The notes beneath the pieces are model-generated. The model was not told the DNA's origin. It was given only the letters and a program-made list of their open reading frames with translations, and ran no database searches. Below, piece after piece: positions 1 to 8,865 of a stretch of DNA of 35,177 bases. The translations under genes and the position numbers were made by a program. Numbering within the stretch: the first letter of the stretch is position 1; each line of letters starts with the position of its first letter. The DNA lies in contig NZ_JAHYJB010000015.1 of NCBI RefSeq assembly GCF_019429335.1, forward strand, positions 1 through 35,177. Reading direction: 5' to 3'. This DNA is from Sulfurimonas sp. (lineage in GTDB: Bacteria; Campylobacterota; Campylobacteria; Campylobacterales; Sulfurimonadaceae).

Positions 1-80
1 AGTGGTTATATCTTTGTATTTGATCATCTGAGCATTTATACTTTTTAAATACTCAAATAATGAAACACATTATCTATGTC

Positions 81-117
81 TATAAAAAATAGCTATTGGT
101 TTAAGCTATTCTTTATA
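81..117 (-). terminator. Hairpin with T-run at the mltA stop
   Basis: Arms 81-94 and 104-117 match at 13 of 14 positions around a 9-base loop, and overlap the mltA stop codon. Read on the minus strand, the inner stem (AGCTAT) leads into a run of six T. This fits an intrinsic terminator for mltA, with the last five codons inside the hairpin. No free energy was computed. Confidence 0.5.
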
Positions 118-1205
118 GGATGGTTTTTTGGCATTAATATCCACAACGACAAAGGTGCTTTTAGCTCTCCTGCCACCTCTTTTGCCTCTTCGCCATAACC
201 CATAAATATATCGGCTCTAACGCTCCCCTTGATTGCTCCACCCGTATCTTGTGCCATTGCCAAATGGTTAAAACTTCTCTCTTTTGTGCTTGCGCTCAAA
301 TATAACATGCTCCCAAGAGGGATATATTTTCTATCCACCGCAATTGAGCGTTTTGGTGTCAGAACCACTCCAAGTGAGCCGCTTGCAGGTTTCTCTTTTT
401 GTCTAAAAAAAATCATCGACTTGTTGTAGTTTAACACTTCATCTATTCTTGAGGGGTTTTTATCCAGCCATGCCTTTATGCTCTGAAGCGATATTTCGCT
501 CAAAGGTATCTCGCCGATGTTAACAAGATACTTTCCTATTGAGTTGTACTTATATCCGTTTTGATTGTCATAGCCAATAAAAAGCGTACTGCCATCTTCA
601 AGCGTTACTCTTCCAGAGCCTTGAACCTCTAAAAAGAAAAGATCAATTTTTGAATCCGTATAGCAGATAATCTCTGCATCGAGCTGATTTACAGCAGTAC
701 CCCCTCTGTCACAATAGGGCACAAGTCTGTTTCCGACTATTTTTCCTCTTAGTCTGTAGCTTTTAAGTTCAGGATACTGCTCACCCAAATCAACTACAAT
801 AAGATCTTTTGGTGTTTTATATATAGGATGGATGTATGGCTCTTTTTTTGTAAGAGAGCCTTTTAACTCTGGCTCGTAGTAGCCTGTTAAAAGAGCATCA
901 TCAGCTCCGTTTGGCTGGCTGATTTTATACGGGGCAAAATTTTTTATCAGAAACTCTTTTGCGTCTTTGGCATCTAAAGCTCTCTCGCACAAACTTCCAT
1001 ATATCTCTCTTGTTTTTGCCGTTTTGCAACTACGCGCAAATGACTCCAAAGCAGTTGCATAATCCTCTTGATGCCAGTTTGGAAGTTTGTCAAAATAACT
1101 CTTTTGCAACTGTGTATCGGGCATATTTGAAAAAGTAACATGCGGCTCTTTAGAGCAGCCTAAAAAGAGTAAAATTATGGTTAAAAGTAGTATGCCGTGT
1201 TTCAT
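93..1205 (-). CDS. mltA: Membrane-bound lytic murein transglycosylase A (MltA), lipoprotein
   Basis: MltA cleaves the glycan strands of peptidoglycan between MurNAc and GlcNAc, leaving 1,6-anhydro ends, and acts from the inner face of the outer membrane. The first 17 residues are a lipoprotein signal ending in a lipobox (L-F-L-G-C, Cys17). An MltA domain fills the middle, and the C-terminal 3D domain carries the D-T-G-G-A-I-K-G motif at about residue 320, which contains the family's catalytic Asp. Length (370 aa) is normal. It stands alone, divergent from dnaJ. There is no Shine-Dalgarno before the ATG, and a TATAAT lies only 7 nt upstream, so the mRNA may be leaderless. Identification is firm; the leaderless reading is inference. 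Confidence 0.93.
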   Translation of the reverse strand: MKHGILLLTIILLFLGCSKEPHVTFSNMPDTQLQKSYFDKLPNWHQEDYATALESFARSCKTAKTREIYGSLCERALDAKDAKEFLIKNFAPYKISQPNGADDALLTGYYEPELKGSLTKKEPYIHPIYKTPKDLIVVDLGEQYPELKSYRLRGKIVGNRLVPYCDRGGTAVNQLDAEIICYTDSKIDLFFLEVQGSGRVTLEDGSTLFIGYDNQNGYKYNSIGKYLVNIGEIPLSEISLQSIKAWLDKNPSRIDEVLNYNKSMIFFRQKEKPASGSLGVVLTPKRSIAVDRKYIPLGSMLYLSASTKERSFNHLAMAQDTGGAIKGSVRADIFMGYGEEAKEVAGELKAPLSLWILMPKNHPIKNSLNQ

Positions 1206-1212
1206 GAGGGAG

Positions 1213-1218
1213 ATTATA
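1213..1218 (-). promoter_or_regulatory. -10 box for mltA at leaderless spacing
   Basis: A perfect TATAAT on the minus strand (1218 to 1213) ends 7 nt before the mltA ATG. Counting the hexamer as -12 to -7 puts +1 at about 1206, next to the start codon. No purine-rich ribosome site lies between. Confidence 0.45.
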
Positions 1219-1227
1219 CTTTAGGAG

Positions 1228-1259
1228 ACCTCTAAAAATCCTTAGTTATTTTTAGAGGT
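1228..1259. repeat. Perfect 12-bp inverted repeat between mltA and dnaJ
   Basis: Arms 1228-1239 and 1248-1259 (ACCTCTAAAAAT and its complement) flank an 8-base loop. It sits between the two divergent -10 boxes, about 10 bases behind the mltA -10 and 19 bases ahead of the dnaJ -10. That position suits a shared operator, but the protein is unknown. It is not the CIRCE element of HrcA, whose core is different. Confidence 0.4.
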
Positions 1260-1277
1260 GCATTAAATTTAAAACGA

Positions 1278-1283
1278 TATAAT
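1278..1283 (+). promoter_or_regulatory. -10 box for dnaJ
   Basis: TATAAT follows an A/T-rich stretch with no clear -35, as is usual in this phylum. It predicts +1 near 1290 and a leader of about 29 nt. The AGGA at 1303-1306 is 12 nt from the ATG, a long but usable spacing. Confidence 0.5.
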
Positions 1284-1318
1284 TGCAAAAATTTTAGATG
1301 TTAGGATATTAAAATAGT

Positions 1319-2440
1319 ATGCAAGATTTAAGCTATTACGAAATACTAGAAGTCTCACGAGACGCAAATCAAACAACAATTAAACAAGCATATAGAAAAA
1401 TGGCAAAAACTTACCATCCGGATAAAAATCCTGGTGATAGCGAAGCTGAACAAAAATTTAAGCTATGTAACGAAGCGTATCAATGTCTCAGCGATGAAAA
1501 GCAGAGAAGCATTTACGACCGCTACGGCAAAGAGGGACTTCAAGGCATGGGTGGCAGAGGCGGCTCTTCTGGCGGCTTTGATGATTTGGGCTCTATTTTT
1601 GAAGAGATGTTTAACGGTTTTGGAGGAGGCTCACGCCGCCGCCAAAATCCTGCAGATATGGAGAAATATCCGCTTGATATGAACGTCGACATGTCCATTA
1701 GTTTTAACGAAGCTATTTTCGGATGCGAAAAAGAGGTAGAGTTTAAGTACAAAAACTCTTGCAAAAGCTGCAAGGGCACGGGTGCAAAAGACGCTAAACT
1801 CTCCACATGTAATCAATGCAGAGGTCAGGGTCAAGTGTTTATGAAACAGGGCTTTATGACTTTCTCTCAAACTTGTCCGGTGTGTAATGGCAGCGGCTCA
1901 GCTCCTGCTGCGGCTTGCGGCAGCTGTGATGGCAAAGGGTACCACGAAGAGAGAGGCAACGTAACTATCAAAGTTCCTAAAGGAATAGACAGCGGAAACC
2001 GCCTTAGAGTATCAGGAAAAGGAAATATAGGAAAGCGCGGAACAAGAGGCGATTTATATGTCACTTTTAGTGTTCAGTCGGATAAACATTTTCAGCGTGA
2101 TGGCAATGATGTCTATATCGCAATTCCTGTATTTTTCACACAAGCCGTTGCAGGAGATACACTCACCATCCCTTCATTAACAGGAGAGCTTGAGTTAAAA
2201 CTAGATATCGGCACAAAAGACAAGCAACACTTTGTGTTTAAGGGCGAAGGCATAGACGATGTTCACGGACACGGCAAAGGAAACCTAATAGCTCAGGTAA
2301 ATATTACCTATCCTAAAAAACTGAGCGATGAGCAGCGTGAGCTTCTCTCTAAACTTCAGGAATCTTTTGGAATAGAGTCAAAACCGCATGAGAGCGTTTT
2401 GGACTCAGCGATAGAGAAGATGAAAAACTGGTTTAAATAG
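1319..2440 (+). CDS. dnaJ: Chaperone protein DnaJ (Hsp40)
   Basis: DnaJ delivers unfolded protein to DnaK and stimulates its ATPase through the J domain. All parts of a type I DnaJ are visible: a J domain with the H-P-D motif at residues 33-35, a Gly/Phe-rich linker at about 70-105, four C-x-x-C-x-G-x-G zinc repeats at about 148-213 ([32 protein letters not shown]), and C-terminal substrate-binding domains. Length (373 aa) is normal. It is not next to dnaK or grpE here. A small aldolase-like gene follows 40 nt downstream and is probably co-transcribed. Confidence 0.97.
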   Translation: MQDLSYYEILEVSRDANQTTIKQAYRKMAKTYHPDKNPGDSEAEQKFKLCNEAYQCLSDEKQRSIYDRYGKEGLQGMGGRGGSSGGFDDLGSIFEEMFNGFGGGSRRRQNPADMEKYPLDMNVDMSISFNEAIFGCEKEVEFKYKNSCKSCKGTGAKDAKLSTCNQCRGQGQVFMKQGFMTFSQTCPVCNGSGSAPAAACGSCDGKGYHEERGNVTIKVPKGIDSGNRLRVSGKGNIGKRGTRGDLYVTFSVQSDKHFQRDGNDVYIAIPVFFTQAVAGDTLTIPSLTGELELKLDIGTKDKQHFVFKGEGIDDVHGHGKGNLIAQVNITYPKKLSDEQRELLSKLQESFGIESKPHESVLDSAIEKMKNWFK

Positions 2441-2480
2441 AGAGCTGTGTTAAAACTAAAACTCAGAATGGAGATACCAA

Positions 2481-3071
2481 ATGAACAAAGATAACCTTAA
2501 AAAGAAACTATCAACTCTGGCACTATCTATGTTTAGAAAAGATTTTTTCGGCATTTTCCACGGCTCTATATCTGCAAAAACAGAATCAAACCGCTTTATC
2601 ATTAACACACAAGAGGCTATTTTCGATGCGCTTGATAGCAACACACTTATAGAACTTTACTACAAAAAAGATTATAGATGGAATCAGGCAAGCATTGATT
2701 CTGACATACATCACAGCATCTACTCTCAAATATCAGATGCAAAATTTATCTGTTTTAGCATGCCTCCGTTTACGACAGCCTATTCACTTGACCACAACAT
2801 TATTACTCCAAAAGATTATTTCGGATATACGGAACTTGGCTCAATAGAGATAGTTGACCCTAAAAATTTTGATGACTGGTATGAGAGAGCAATCAGTGAA
2901 ATTGCCTACTATTTTCAAAGCAGGAAGACGGATATCATGGTTATTAGAGGTTATGGAGTCTACACTTTTAACAGAGACCTCCATGAGATGGCAAAAAAAA
3001 TTGCCATTTTAGAAAAAAGTTGCAGACTGCTTCTGCTTGAGAACACTAAAAACGACTTCTTATTTGATTAA
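2481..3071 (+). CDS. Class II aldolase/adducin-like protein without metal ligands
   Basis: This 196-aa protein keeps the layout of the class II aldolase/adducin fold: an N-terminal G-S-I-S (canonical G-N-x-S), then I-H-H-S-I-Y...D-A, then a segment in the place of H-T-H-P-P, then R-G-Y-G-V in the place of (R)N-H-G-V. The three zinc-binding His are replaced: residues 92-94 read F-S-M, and position 158 is Tyr. It is therefore unlikely to be a metal-dependent aldolase, and may be structural or regulatory like adducin. A GGAGA lies ahead of the ATG. Its stop shares TTAA with the convergent bioA stop. Family assignment is from visual alignment only; function unknown. Confidence 0.68.
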   Translation: MNKDNLKKKLSTLALSMFRKDFFGIFHGSISAKTESNRFIINTQEAIFDALDSNTLIELYYKKDYRWNQASIDSDIHHSIYSQISDAKFICFSMPPFTTAYSLDHNIITPKDYFGYTELGSIEIVDPKNFDDWYERAISEIAYYFQSRKTDIMVIRGYGVYTFNRDLHEMAKKIAILEKSCRLLLLENTKNDFLFD

Positions 3072-4366
3072 GGCAGCAGTTTTATAGCCTCATAAGCAGT
3101 CTCCATCATCTTGTCGCACTCATCTTTTGTAATGATATATGGCGGCATAAAGTAGATTACATGTCCAAGAGGACGCAATAACACTCCGTTATCAAGACCA
3201 TACCGATAAACCCTAAGCCCTACTCTCTCTTCTGGCTCATAACCCTTTAGCTCCACTGCGCAAATCATGCCCGTCTGTCTAACTGAGGCAACATTTTTAA
3301 GCTCTTTAAATTTAGAGAGTTTACTGCCCATATAGTTGGCCGTTTCTCTGTTTTTTTCCATCACGTTGTCTCGCTCGAACAAATCAAGAGTAGCATTTGC
3401 TGCGGCGCATGCAAGAGCATTTCCCGTATAGCTGTGAGAGTGCAAAAATGCCTTATGTTCACCGTAGTCGCAATAAAATCTTAAATAAATATCGTTTGTT
3501 GTTAGCACAACAGAGAGCGGGAGATAGCCACCTGTCAACCCTTTTGAGAGAACAAGAAAATCGGGTGTTATGTTAGCGCTATGACATGCGAACATCTCTC
3601 CTGTTCTTCCAAAACCGACCATAACTTCATCGGCTATCAGATGAATGTCATATCTGTTGCAAATTTCACGCACTAAAACCAAAAACTCTTTATGGTACAT
3701 ATGCATAGAACCTGCGCCTTGAACAAGCGGTTCCAGTATAATGGCGCTTATCTCATTCGACCTCTCCGTGCAGAGCTTCTCAAACTCTGCCGCCGCCTCT
3801 CTTGCCGCTTCCATACTCATATCTTTTGGCACAGGCGTTTGTATGCTCTTAATCAAAAGAGGTTTGTAGGTATCTTTATATAATTTTACGTCTCCAACAC
3901 TAAGAGCGCCTATCGTCTCGCCGTGATACGAGTTTGTAAGTGAAACAAAAATTTTCTTATCTTTGCCACTGTTTTTATGTGCATGATAGCTCATCTTAAG
4001 GGCTACTTCAACGGCGCTTGAACCGTTGTCGGCATAGAAACATCTGCTTAGTCCATCAGGAGAGAGCTTTAGTAGCCTCTCAGAGAGTCTAACAACCTGC
4101 TCATGCGTAAATCCTGCCAAAATAACATGCTCTAAAGTGTCCAACTGCTCTTTGATTTTTTCATTTATATAGCTGTTTGTGTGCCCAAAAAGGTTTACCC
4201 ACCAGCTGCTGATGGCATCTATGTATAAGTTGCCATCAAAATCTTCTAAGTAGGCTCCATGTGCTTTTTTTATAGGGATAAGAGGTAGCGTTTCATGGTC
4301 TTTCATCTGAGTACATGGATGCCACAAAACATCCAAGTCTCTACTCTTCAACTCTATATTATTCAT
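3068..4366 (-). CDS. bioA: Adenosylmethionine-8-amino-7-oxononanoate aminotransferase
   Basis: BioA makes 7,8-diaminopelargonate (DAPA) from 8-amino-7-oxononanoate (KAPA) using S-adenosylmethionine as amino donor, a late step in biotin synthesis. It is a class III PLP aminotransferase. The sequence shows W-H-P-C-T-Q-M at about residues 15-21, S-S-W-W at 53-56, S-Y-H-G-E at 146-150, the Asp of I-A-D-E-V at about 246 and the PLP lysine in L-S-K-G-L at Lys275. The paired tryptophans and the H-P-C-T-Q-M start are typical of BioA rather than other class III enzymes. Length (432 aa) is normal. The ATG overlaps the stop of the upstream 115-aa gene (ATGA), so the two are translationally coupled. No other bio gene is in the window. 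Confidence 0.95.
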   Translation of the reverse strand: MNNIELKSRDLDVLWHPCTQMKDHETLPLIPIKKAHGAYLEDFDGNLYIDAISSWWVNLFGHTNSYINEKIKEQLDTLEHVILAGFTHEQVVRLSERLLKLSPDGLSRCFYADNGSSAVEVALKMSYHAHKNSGKDKKIFVSLTNSYHGETIGALSVGDVKLYKDTYKPLLIKSIQTPVPKDMSMEAAREAAAEFEKLCTERSNEISAIILEPLVQGAGSMHMYHKEFLVLVREICNRYDIHLIADEVMVGFGRTGEMFACHSANITPDFLVLSKGLTGGYLPLSVVLTTNDIYLRFYCDYGEHKAFLHSHSYTGNALACAAANATLDLFERDNVMEKNRETANYMGSKLSKFKELKNVASVRQTGMICAVELKGYEPEERVGLRVYRYGLDNGVLLRPLGHVIYFMPPYIITKDECDKMMETAYEAIKLLP

Positions 4367-4710
4367 ATAGGTGCATTTGCCCTGTACTCATCCGTATAGT
4401 TTAAGTTTGTACATGTAAGAAGACCGTAAAGTTCCATCTCTGCACCGCTTACGTCAAATAATTCATCTCCATCTTTTCCTAAAAATATAAACTTTTCAAA
4501 TTGGTGATTTTCTTTATCGATATATTTTGAGAAAACAACATACATCGCCCCTTTAAGCTCCGGAATTTTAGAACATGCTTCAATGTATTTTTCACACTCT
4601 TTATTAACTCTTTTTATCTCTAAAACATCCGATTGAATCGTATTAAGTAGCACATCAGGTAACTTCGGCAGCTCTTCTTTAATATTTGAATATTTTAAAA
4701 TATCCTTCAT
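4363..4710 (-). CDS. Hypothetical protein coupled to bioA
   Basis: A 115-aa soluble, charged protein with no signal peptide or membrane segment. I do not recognise a family. The N-terminal half is helical and Lys/Glu-rich with two Cys (about residues 39 and 46). The C-terminal half looks like mixed strand and helix (Y-V-V-F-S-K, K-F-I-F-L-G-K-D-G-D). AAGGA lies 7-8 nt before its ATG, and its stop overlaps the bioA start by 4 nt. The coupling to bioA suggests a link to biotin or acyl metabolism, but that rests on position alone. Confidence 0.8.
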   Translation of the reverse strand: MKDILKYSNIKEELPKLPDVLLNTIQSDVLEIKRVNKECEKYIEACSKIPELKGAMYVVFSKYIDKENHQFEKFIFLGKDGDELFDVSGAEMELYGLLTCTNLNYTDEYRANAPI

Positions 4711-4755
4711 GAAAATCCTTCTTGCTATATGTTGGTTGATTTTACAACTTTTTCA

Positions 4756-4783
4756 TTTATACTTATCTTAGTTTTATAACTAA
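4756..4783 (-). promoter_or_regulatory. Putative promoter with palindrome for the bioA operon
   Basis: On the minus strand a TATAAA (4761 to 4756) lies about 45 nt before the start of the 115-aa gene. Just upstream of it is a 16-bp inverted repeat, TTAGTT-TTAT-AACTAA, at 4768-4783, covering the -20 to -35 area. A repressor could act there. It does not resemble the E. coli BirA operator. The remaining bases up to 4897 also hold the start of the opposite operon, with no clear promoter box seen. Confidence 0.35.
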
Positions 4784-4897
4784 AAATGTTTTTCGCAGCT
4801 TTAGCGTGTAACATCTAAAGTATAACTTCTCTTTATCAAGGTTTAATACGAATTTACATAAAATTACAAAAATATCATACACAAGGCTACTAACTCA

Positions 4898-6361
4898 ATG
4901 ATTACATGGATGCAAAAACATAAAAAATATCTAATAATTACCATATGGATTTCTACTATCGCTTTCGTCGGAGCAGGTTTTGTTGGATGGGGTCAATATG
5001 ATTACGGAGAAAAAGCAGGCTCCGTAGCAAAAGTAGGCAGTGTTGATATAAGCATGGGTGAACTTCAAAAAAGCTACTCAAATCTTTATGCTCAATATTC
5101 TCAAATGTTTCAAGGGGAATTTGATGAAGAGAAGGCTAACAGTTTTGGTTTAAAATCTCAAGCACTTCAATATTTAATACAACAGGCACTTGTATTGAAC
5201 CTAGCAAAATCATACGATTTAGAGGTAGATGATACTGAAGTTTTGGCAGAGATAACTGCACAATCACCTTTTCATGTAGATGGCATCTTCAACAAAGAGA
5301 GATATAAAGAGGTTCTTACAAAAAACAATATAAAAATCAAAGAGTATGAAGAGGATGTCAAAAAAGAGCTTTTAATTAGAAAAACTCTCAGCCTTCTGCC
5401 AGCCGATGTAAAAGAGAACGAGTTAAAGATTTTAGATACAGCTATTAGCATCGCCGATAAAATAAACTATAAAGTTTTAGATGCAAACGCAATAAGTGTA
5501 GAGACTCCAGACGAGTTTTTAAAACCTTTTTGGGAGAGCAGAAAAGGTGATTTTATGAGCCAAATCAGCTACGATATAAAGTTTATAAAACAGCCTAGAG
5601 TATCCAAAGATTATGATAATGCAACACTTAACGAGTACTATACCGATAACAAAACAAGTTTCAAAGATGAAGAGGGGAAAATCCTCCCTTTTGATGCCGT
5701 AAAAGAGAGAATAAAAGCGGAACTTGATGCAAAAGAGAGCAAAAAAGAGGCTCTAAAAACATACGTTGCGTATAAAAAAGGCGAGGCGGATGGCGTAGAG
5801 ATACAAGCATCTACTATATCTCCCGCAAACAACCCTTTTGGCATAGACGCTTTTGAAATAATCTCAAAACTAACACTACTTTCTCCTTTTTCAAAGCCGG
5901 TAATGGTAGGCGAAGACTACTACACTTTTGAGCTTGTAAAGGTAAACCAGCCACAGCCGAAAAGCTATGAAGAGGCAAAAAGAGATGTAATCTATTTATA
6001 CACTGACGAGCAGAAAAGAACAAAACTGCTAGATTTGGCAAACAAGTCGTTTGCTACATTTAAAGGAACAACTACCGATTTTATTACAGGAAATGACTCT
6101 AACAAACTAACAGACTTAAGCAAAGACGAAGCCGACGAATTTTTAGCCGAGTTGTTTACATCACAACAAAAAAAAGGGTTTGTTACGTTGGAGAGCGGAA
6201 ATATAGTTATGTACAATGTTTTGGAACAAAAACTGCTTAATAACACTAACACTAATCAGAGCAATCCGATTGTTAGATTGAAGAGTGCTATGTTTAACGA
6301 AGGGTTGATTAAAAACCTGCAAAACAAGTACAAAACAGAGATTTTTATCCAAGGACTATAA
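4898..6361 (+). CDS. PpiD/SurA-type periplasmic foldase, membrane anchored
   Basis: A 487-aa protein of the SurA-N/PpiD group. One N-terminal membrane segment (about residues 12-32) anchors it with the rest in the periplasm, where such proteins help outer-membrane and secreted proteins fold. The SurA-like chaperone domain is clear at about 40-180 (V-A-K-V-G-S-V-D-I-S, A-L-Q-Y-L-I-Q-Q-A-L, S-P-F-H-V-D-G-I-F-N-K-E-R-Y). I do not see the signature of the parvulin isomerase domain that sits in the middle of E. coli PpiD, and the protein is over 100 residues shorter, so it may be a chaperone without isomerase activity. ftsA begins 1 nt after its stop, so the three genes probably form one operon. 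Confidence 0.82.
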   Translation: MITWMQKHKKYLIITIWISTIAFVGAGFVGWGQYDYGEKAGSVAKVGSVDISMGELQKSYSNLYAQYSQMFQGEFDEEKANSFGLKSQALQYLIQQALVLNLAKSYDLEVDDTEVLAEITAQSPFHVDGIFNKERYKEVLTKNNIKIKEYEEDVKKELLIRKTLSLLPADVKENELKILDTAISIADKINYKVLDANAISVETPDEFLKPFWESRKGDFMSQISYDIKFIKQPRVSKDYDNATLNEYYTDNKTSFKDEEGKILPFDAVKERIKAELDAKESKKEALKTYVAYKKGEADGVEIQASTISPANNPFGIDAFEIISKLTLLSPFSKPVMVGEDYYTFELVKVNQPQPKSYEEAKRDVIYLYTDEQKRTKLLDLANKSFATFKGTTTDFITGNDSNKLTDLSKDEADEFLAELFTSQQKKGFVTLESGNIVMYNVLEQKLLNNTNTNQSNPIVRLKSAMFNEGLIKNLQNKYKTEIFIQGL

Positions 6362-6362
6362 G

Positions 6363-7718
6363 TTGAGCAGAACTGTTTTAGCCGTAGATATAGGTTCAAC
6401 AAAAATATGTGCAATTATCGCTGAGATAGCTAACGACAACTCTATATCTATAACAGGTGCAGGAACTTCCAAGGCGCAAGGTCTTAAAAAAGGGAGTATA
6501 ACAAATATAGAACTTGCTTCAAGATCTATAAAAAGCGCTATAAATGACGCAAAAAGAGTCTCCGGAAGTGAAGTTAAAACTGCTATAGTATCTATATCCG
6601 GTGCATATACAAAAAGCTTGAACTCAAGCGGAATAGTAAATATCCAAAACAAAGAGGTAAGTTTTAAAGAGATAGAGAGAGTTATGCAGACATCTCTTTA
6701 TAATGCAAACATACCCAATGAGTACGAGGTATTACATGCGCTTCCGTTTAACTTTAAAGTTGACGATCAGGACTATATTGAAGACCCGCTTGGTATGAAT
6801 GCTTCAAGACTTGAAGTCGACACACATATCATTACAACGCAAAAATCAAACCTAAACAACCTAAAAAAAGCTGTTCGTGGCGCAGGTGTAGAAGTTGAAA
6901 ACATTGTACTAACAGGTTATGCATCATCAATCGCTACGTTAAATGACGATGAAAAAGAGCTTGGCGTAGCACTTATTGATATTGGCGGAAACACAAGCAA
7001 TATCATAATCCACTCAGGAAACTCCATCAGATATAACGACTTTTTAGGAGTAGGTTCAAACCATGTGACAAGCGATTTGTCTATGGCGCTTCACACTCCT
7101 CTAAATATCGCAGACAGCGTAAAAATAAACTACGGTTCACTTCTTTCTCCAAGCAATGACCTGATAGAGCTTCCTATTATCGGGGATGAAAACTCTACCC
7201 ATGAAGTCTCTCTTGAAGTCGTACACAATGTCGTCTATGCAAGAGTTGAAGAGACGTTGATGATTTTGGCCCAGTTTATAGAGAACAGCGGACTAAAAGA
7301 CAAAATAGGAGCCGGAGTTGTACTAACCGGCGGATTTTCTCAAATGGATGGGATAAGAGAGTTGGCGGTTGCGACTTTTGGCTCTGTTCCAGTTCGCCTT
7401 GCAAAACCCAAAGAGATGAACGGCCTCTTTGACAACCTCCGCTCGCCTGAATATTCAAGTGCAATAGGTCTTATACTATATTCAGCATCTGCGTATACTC
7501 TCTATGAGATAGATGTAAACAAAAGAGTAAGGCATTCAAATGAGATGCTGACAGAGCATACAAGTATAAACCTTACTGAAGAACACGATATTCCAACTCC
7601 TCAACTTCGCACAGAGAAAAAAGATGGGATGGCGACTATCAGCCTAAAAAAAGAGAAAAAGAGTGACGAAGCCGGAGCATTTAGCAAATTTTGGAACTGG
7701 GCAACCCAGTTATTTTAA
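6363..7718 (+). CDS. ftsA: Cell division protein FtsA
   Basis: FtsA is the actin-like protein that binds FtsZ filaments to the inner membrane and recruits later division proteins. Visible are the N-terminal nucleotide site (A-V-D-I-G-S-T-K), the SHS2-containing insert typical of FtsA, the second phosphate loop (L-I-D-I-G-G-N-T-S-N) and V-L-T-G-G-F-S near residue 320. The last residues (F-S-K-F-W-N-W-A-T-Q-L-F) form an amphipathic helix fitting the membrane-targeting sequence. The start is TTG at 6363, supported by AAGGA at 6351-6355 with 7 nt spacing. Length is 451 aa. It sits between the foldase and ftsZ with almost no spacing. Confidence 0.95.
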   Translation: MSRTVLAVDIGSTKICAIIAEIANDNSISITGAGTSKAQGLKKGSITNIELASRSIKSAINDAKRVSGSEVKTAIVSISGAYTKSLNSSGIVNIQNKEVSFKEIERVMQTSLYNANIPNEYEVLHALPFNFKVDDQDYIEDPLGMNASRLEVDTHIITTQKSNLNNLKKAVRGAGVEVENIVLTGYASSIATLNDDEKELGVALIDIGGNTSNIIIHSGNSIRYNDFLGVGSNHVTSDLSMALHTPLNIADSVKINYGSLLSPSNDLIELPIIGDENSTHEVSLEVVHNVVYARVEETLMILAQFIENSGLKDKIGAGVVLTGGFSQMDGIRELAVATFGSVPVRLAKPKEMNGLFDNLRSPEYSSAIGLILYSASAYTLYEIDVNKRVRHSNEMLTEHTSINLTEEHDIPTPQLRTEKKDGMATISLKKEKKSDEAGAFSKFWNWATQLF

Positions 7719-7722
7719 GGAG
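7717..7722 (+). promoter_or_regulatory. Shine-Dalgarno that fixes the ftsZ start
   Basis: AAGGAG overlaps the ftsA TAA stop and ends 7 nt before the ATG at 7730. It selects this ATG over an in-frame TTG at 7691, which would lie inside ftsA and add 13 residues unlike any FtsZ N-terminus. Confidence 0.8.
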
Positions 7723-7729
7723 AGAGAGT

Positions 7730-8848
7730 ATGGAACCATTTTTAATAGAAGAAGCATCTAAGATTAGCGGAGCAAGAATTGTGGCAGTCGGTGTTGGCGG
7801 CGGCGGCGGCAACATGATAGGTCATATGATTAAAAACGGTGTCGCAGGCATTGAGATGATTATGATAAACACTGACGCTCAGGCTCTAAAAGATACTGTT
7901 AATGCGACTACAATTCAAATAGGCGTTAAGTTGACAAAAGGTCTTGGCGCTGGTATGAAGCCTGAAATAGGCAAAGAGTCTGCTCTTGAAAACTATGAAG
8001 AGATTAAAGCAGCCCTGCAGGGTGCCGACATAGTATTTATCTCAGCAGGTCTTGGAGGCGGAACAGGTACTGGCGCGGCTCCTGTTGTTGCTAAAATTGC
8101 AAAAGAGGTTGATGCGCTTACAATCTCTATAGTTACAAAGCCGTTTGGATTTGAAGCACCAAAAAGATTAAAACTTGCAACAGCTGGACTTGAAGAACTC
8201 AAAAAAGAGAGTGACTCCATTGTTGTTATTCCAAACGACAAGCTTCTCTCTATAATTGATAGAAAACTTGGTATCAAAGACAGCTTTAAAATTGTTGACA
8301 GCGTTTTAGCACAAGCTGTCAGCGGAACTGCAGGCGTTATTTTATCTAACGGTGACAATGACATTAACCTTGACTTTGCAGACTTAAGAACAGTTATGAG
8401 CCATAAAGGCATGGCGCTTATGGGCGTAGGCGAGCATGAGGGTGAAAATGCAGCTTATGAAGCTATAAAAGCGGCTATAGAATCTCCTCTTCTCGACAAT
8501 GTATCTATAAACGGAGCGATGGGTGTTCTTGTACACTTTAGCATGCATCCAAACTTCCCTATGATAGAGATATCAGACGCTATGGGTGTTGTTCAAGAGA
8601 GCGCGCATGAAGATGCAGATGTAATTTTTGGCACTTCGACAGATGAGTCTCTTCCTGAAAATTATATTAAAATAACTATAATAGCGACGGGGTTTGAAAA
8701 AGATGCAAACTCTCGCTCAAACAACGAGAGTTTTGTCAGCGAAGTTCCATCTCCTGCTAAAATTTTACGTCCAAGACTCGTTGTAGGCGGAGATTTAGAT
8801 AGCTCCCACCTTGATATTCCATCTTATATGAGAATCCAGCAAGACTAA
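7730..8848 (+). CDS. ftsZ: Cell division protein FtsZ
   Basis: FtsZ is the tubulin-like GTPase that forms the division ring. The sequence shows the nucleotide-binding V-G-G-G-G-G-N near the start, the tubulin signature G-G-G-T-G-T-G-A-A-P, N-T-D-A-Q-A-L, and the T7-loop region N-x-D-F-A-D. The conserved C-terminal tail L-D-I-P-S-Y-M-R binds FtsA and other partners. The linker between core and tail is short. From the ATG at 7730 the protein is 372 aa, within the usual range. It directly follows ftsA. No mur genes or ftsQ are nearby, as expected for the reduced division cluster of this phylum. Confidence 0.97.
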   Translation: MEPFLIEEASKISGARIVAVGVGGGGGNMIGHMIKNGVAGIEMIMINTDAQALKDTVNATTIQIGVKLTKGLGAGMKPEIGKESALENYEEIKAALQGADIVFISAGLGGGTGTGAAPVVAKIAKEVDALTISIVTKPFGFEAPKRLKLATAGLEELKKESDSIVVIPNDKLLSIIDRKLGIKDSFKIVDSVLAQAVSGTAGVILSNGDNDINLDFADLRTVMSHKGMALMGVGEHEGENAAYEAIKAAIESPLLDNVSINGAMGVLVHFSMHPNFPMIEISDAMGVVQESAHEDADVIFGTSTDESLPENYIKITIIATGFEKDANSRSNNESFVSEVPSPAKILRPRLVVGGDLDSSHLDIPSYMRIQQD

Positions 8849-8865
8849 AATTCTTCTCTTTTAAT

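Noticed and set aside
1228-1259. CIRCE heat-shock operator before dnaJ
   Set aside because: The CIRCE arms (TTAGCACTC type) are not present; the repeat has a different sequence.
7691-7729. TTG-started N-terminal extension of FtsZ
   Set aside because: The residues do not resemble FtsZ, the stretch lies within ftsA, and a strong ribosome site serves the ATG at 7730.
7993-8412. Open frame on the minus strand opposite ftsZ (139 aa)
   Set aside because: It is a shadow of the conserved ftsZ coding sequence without any recognisable domain.
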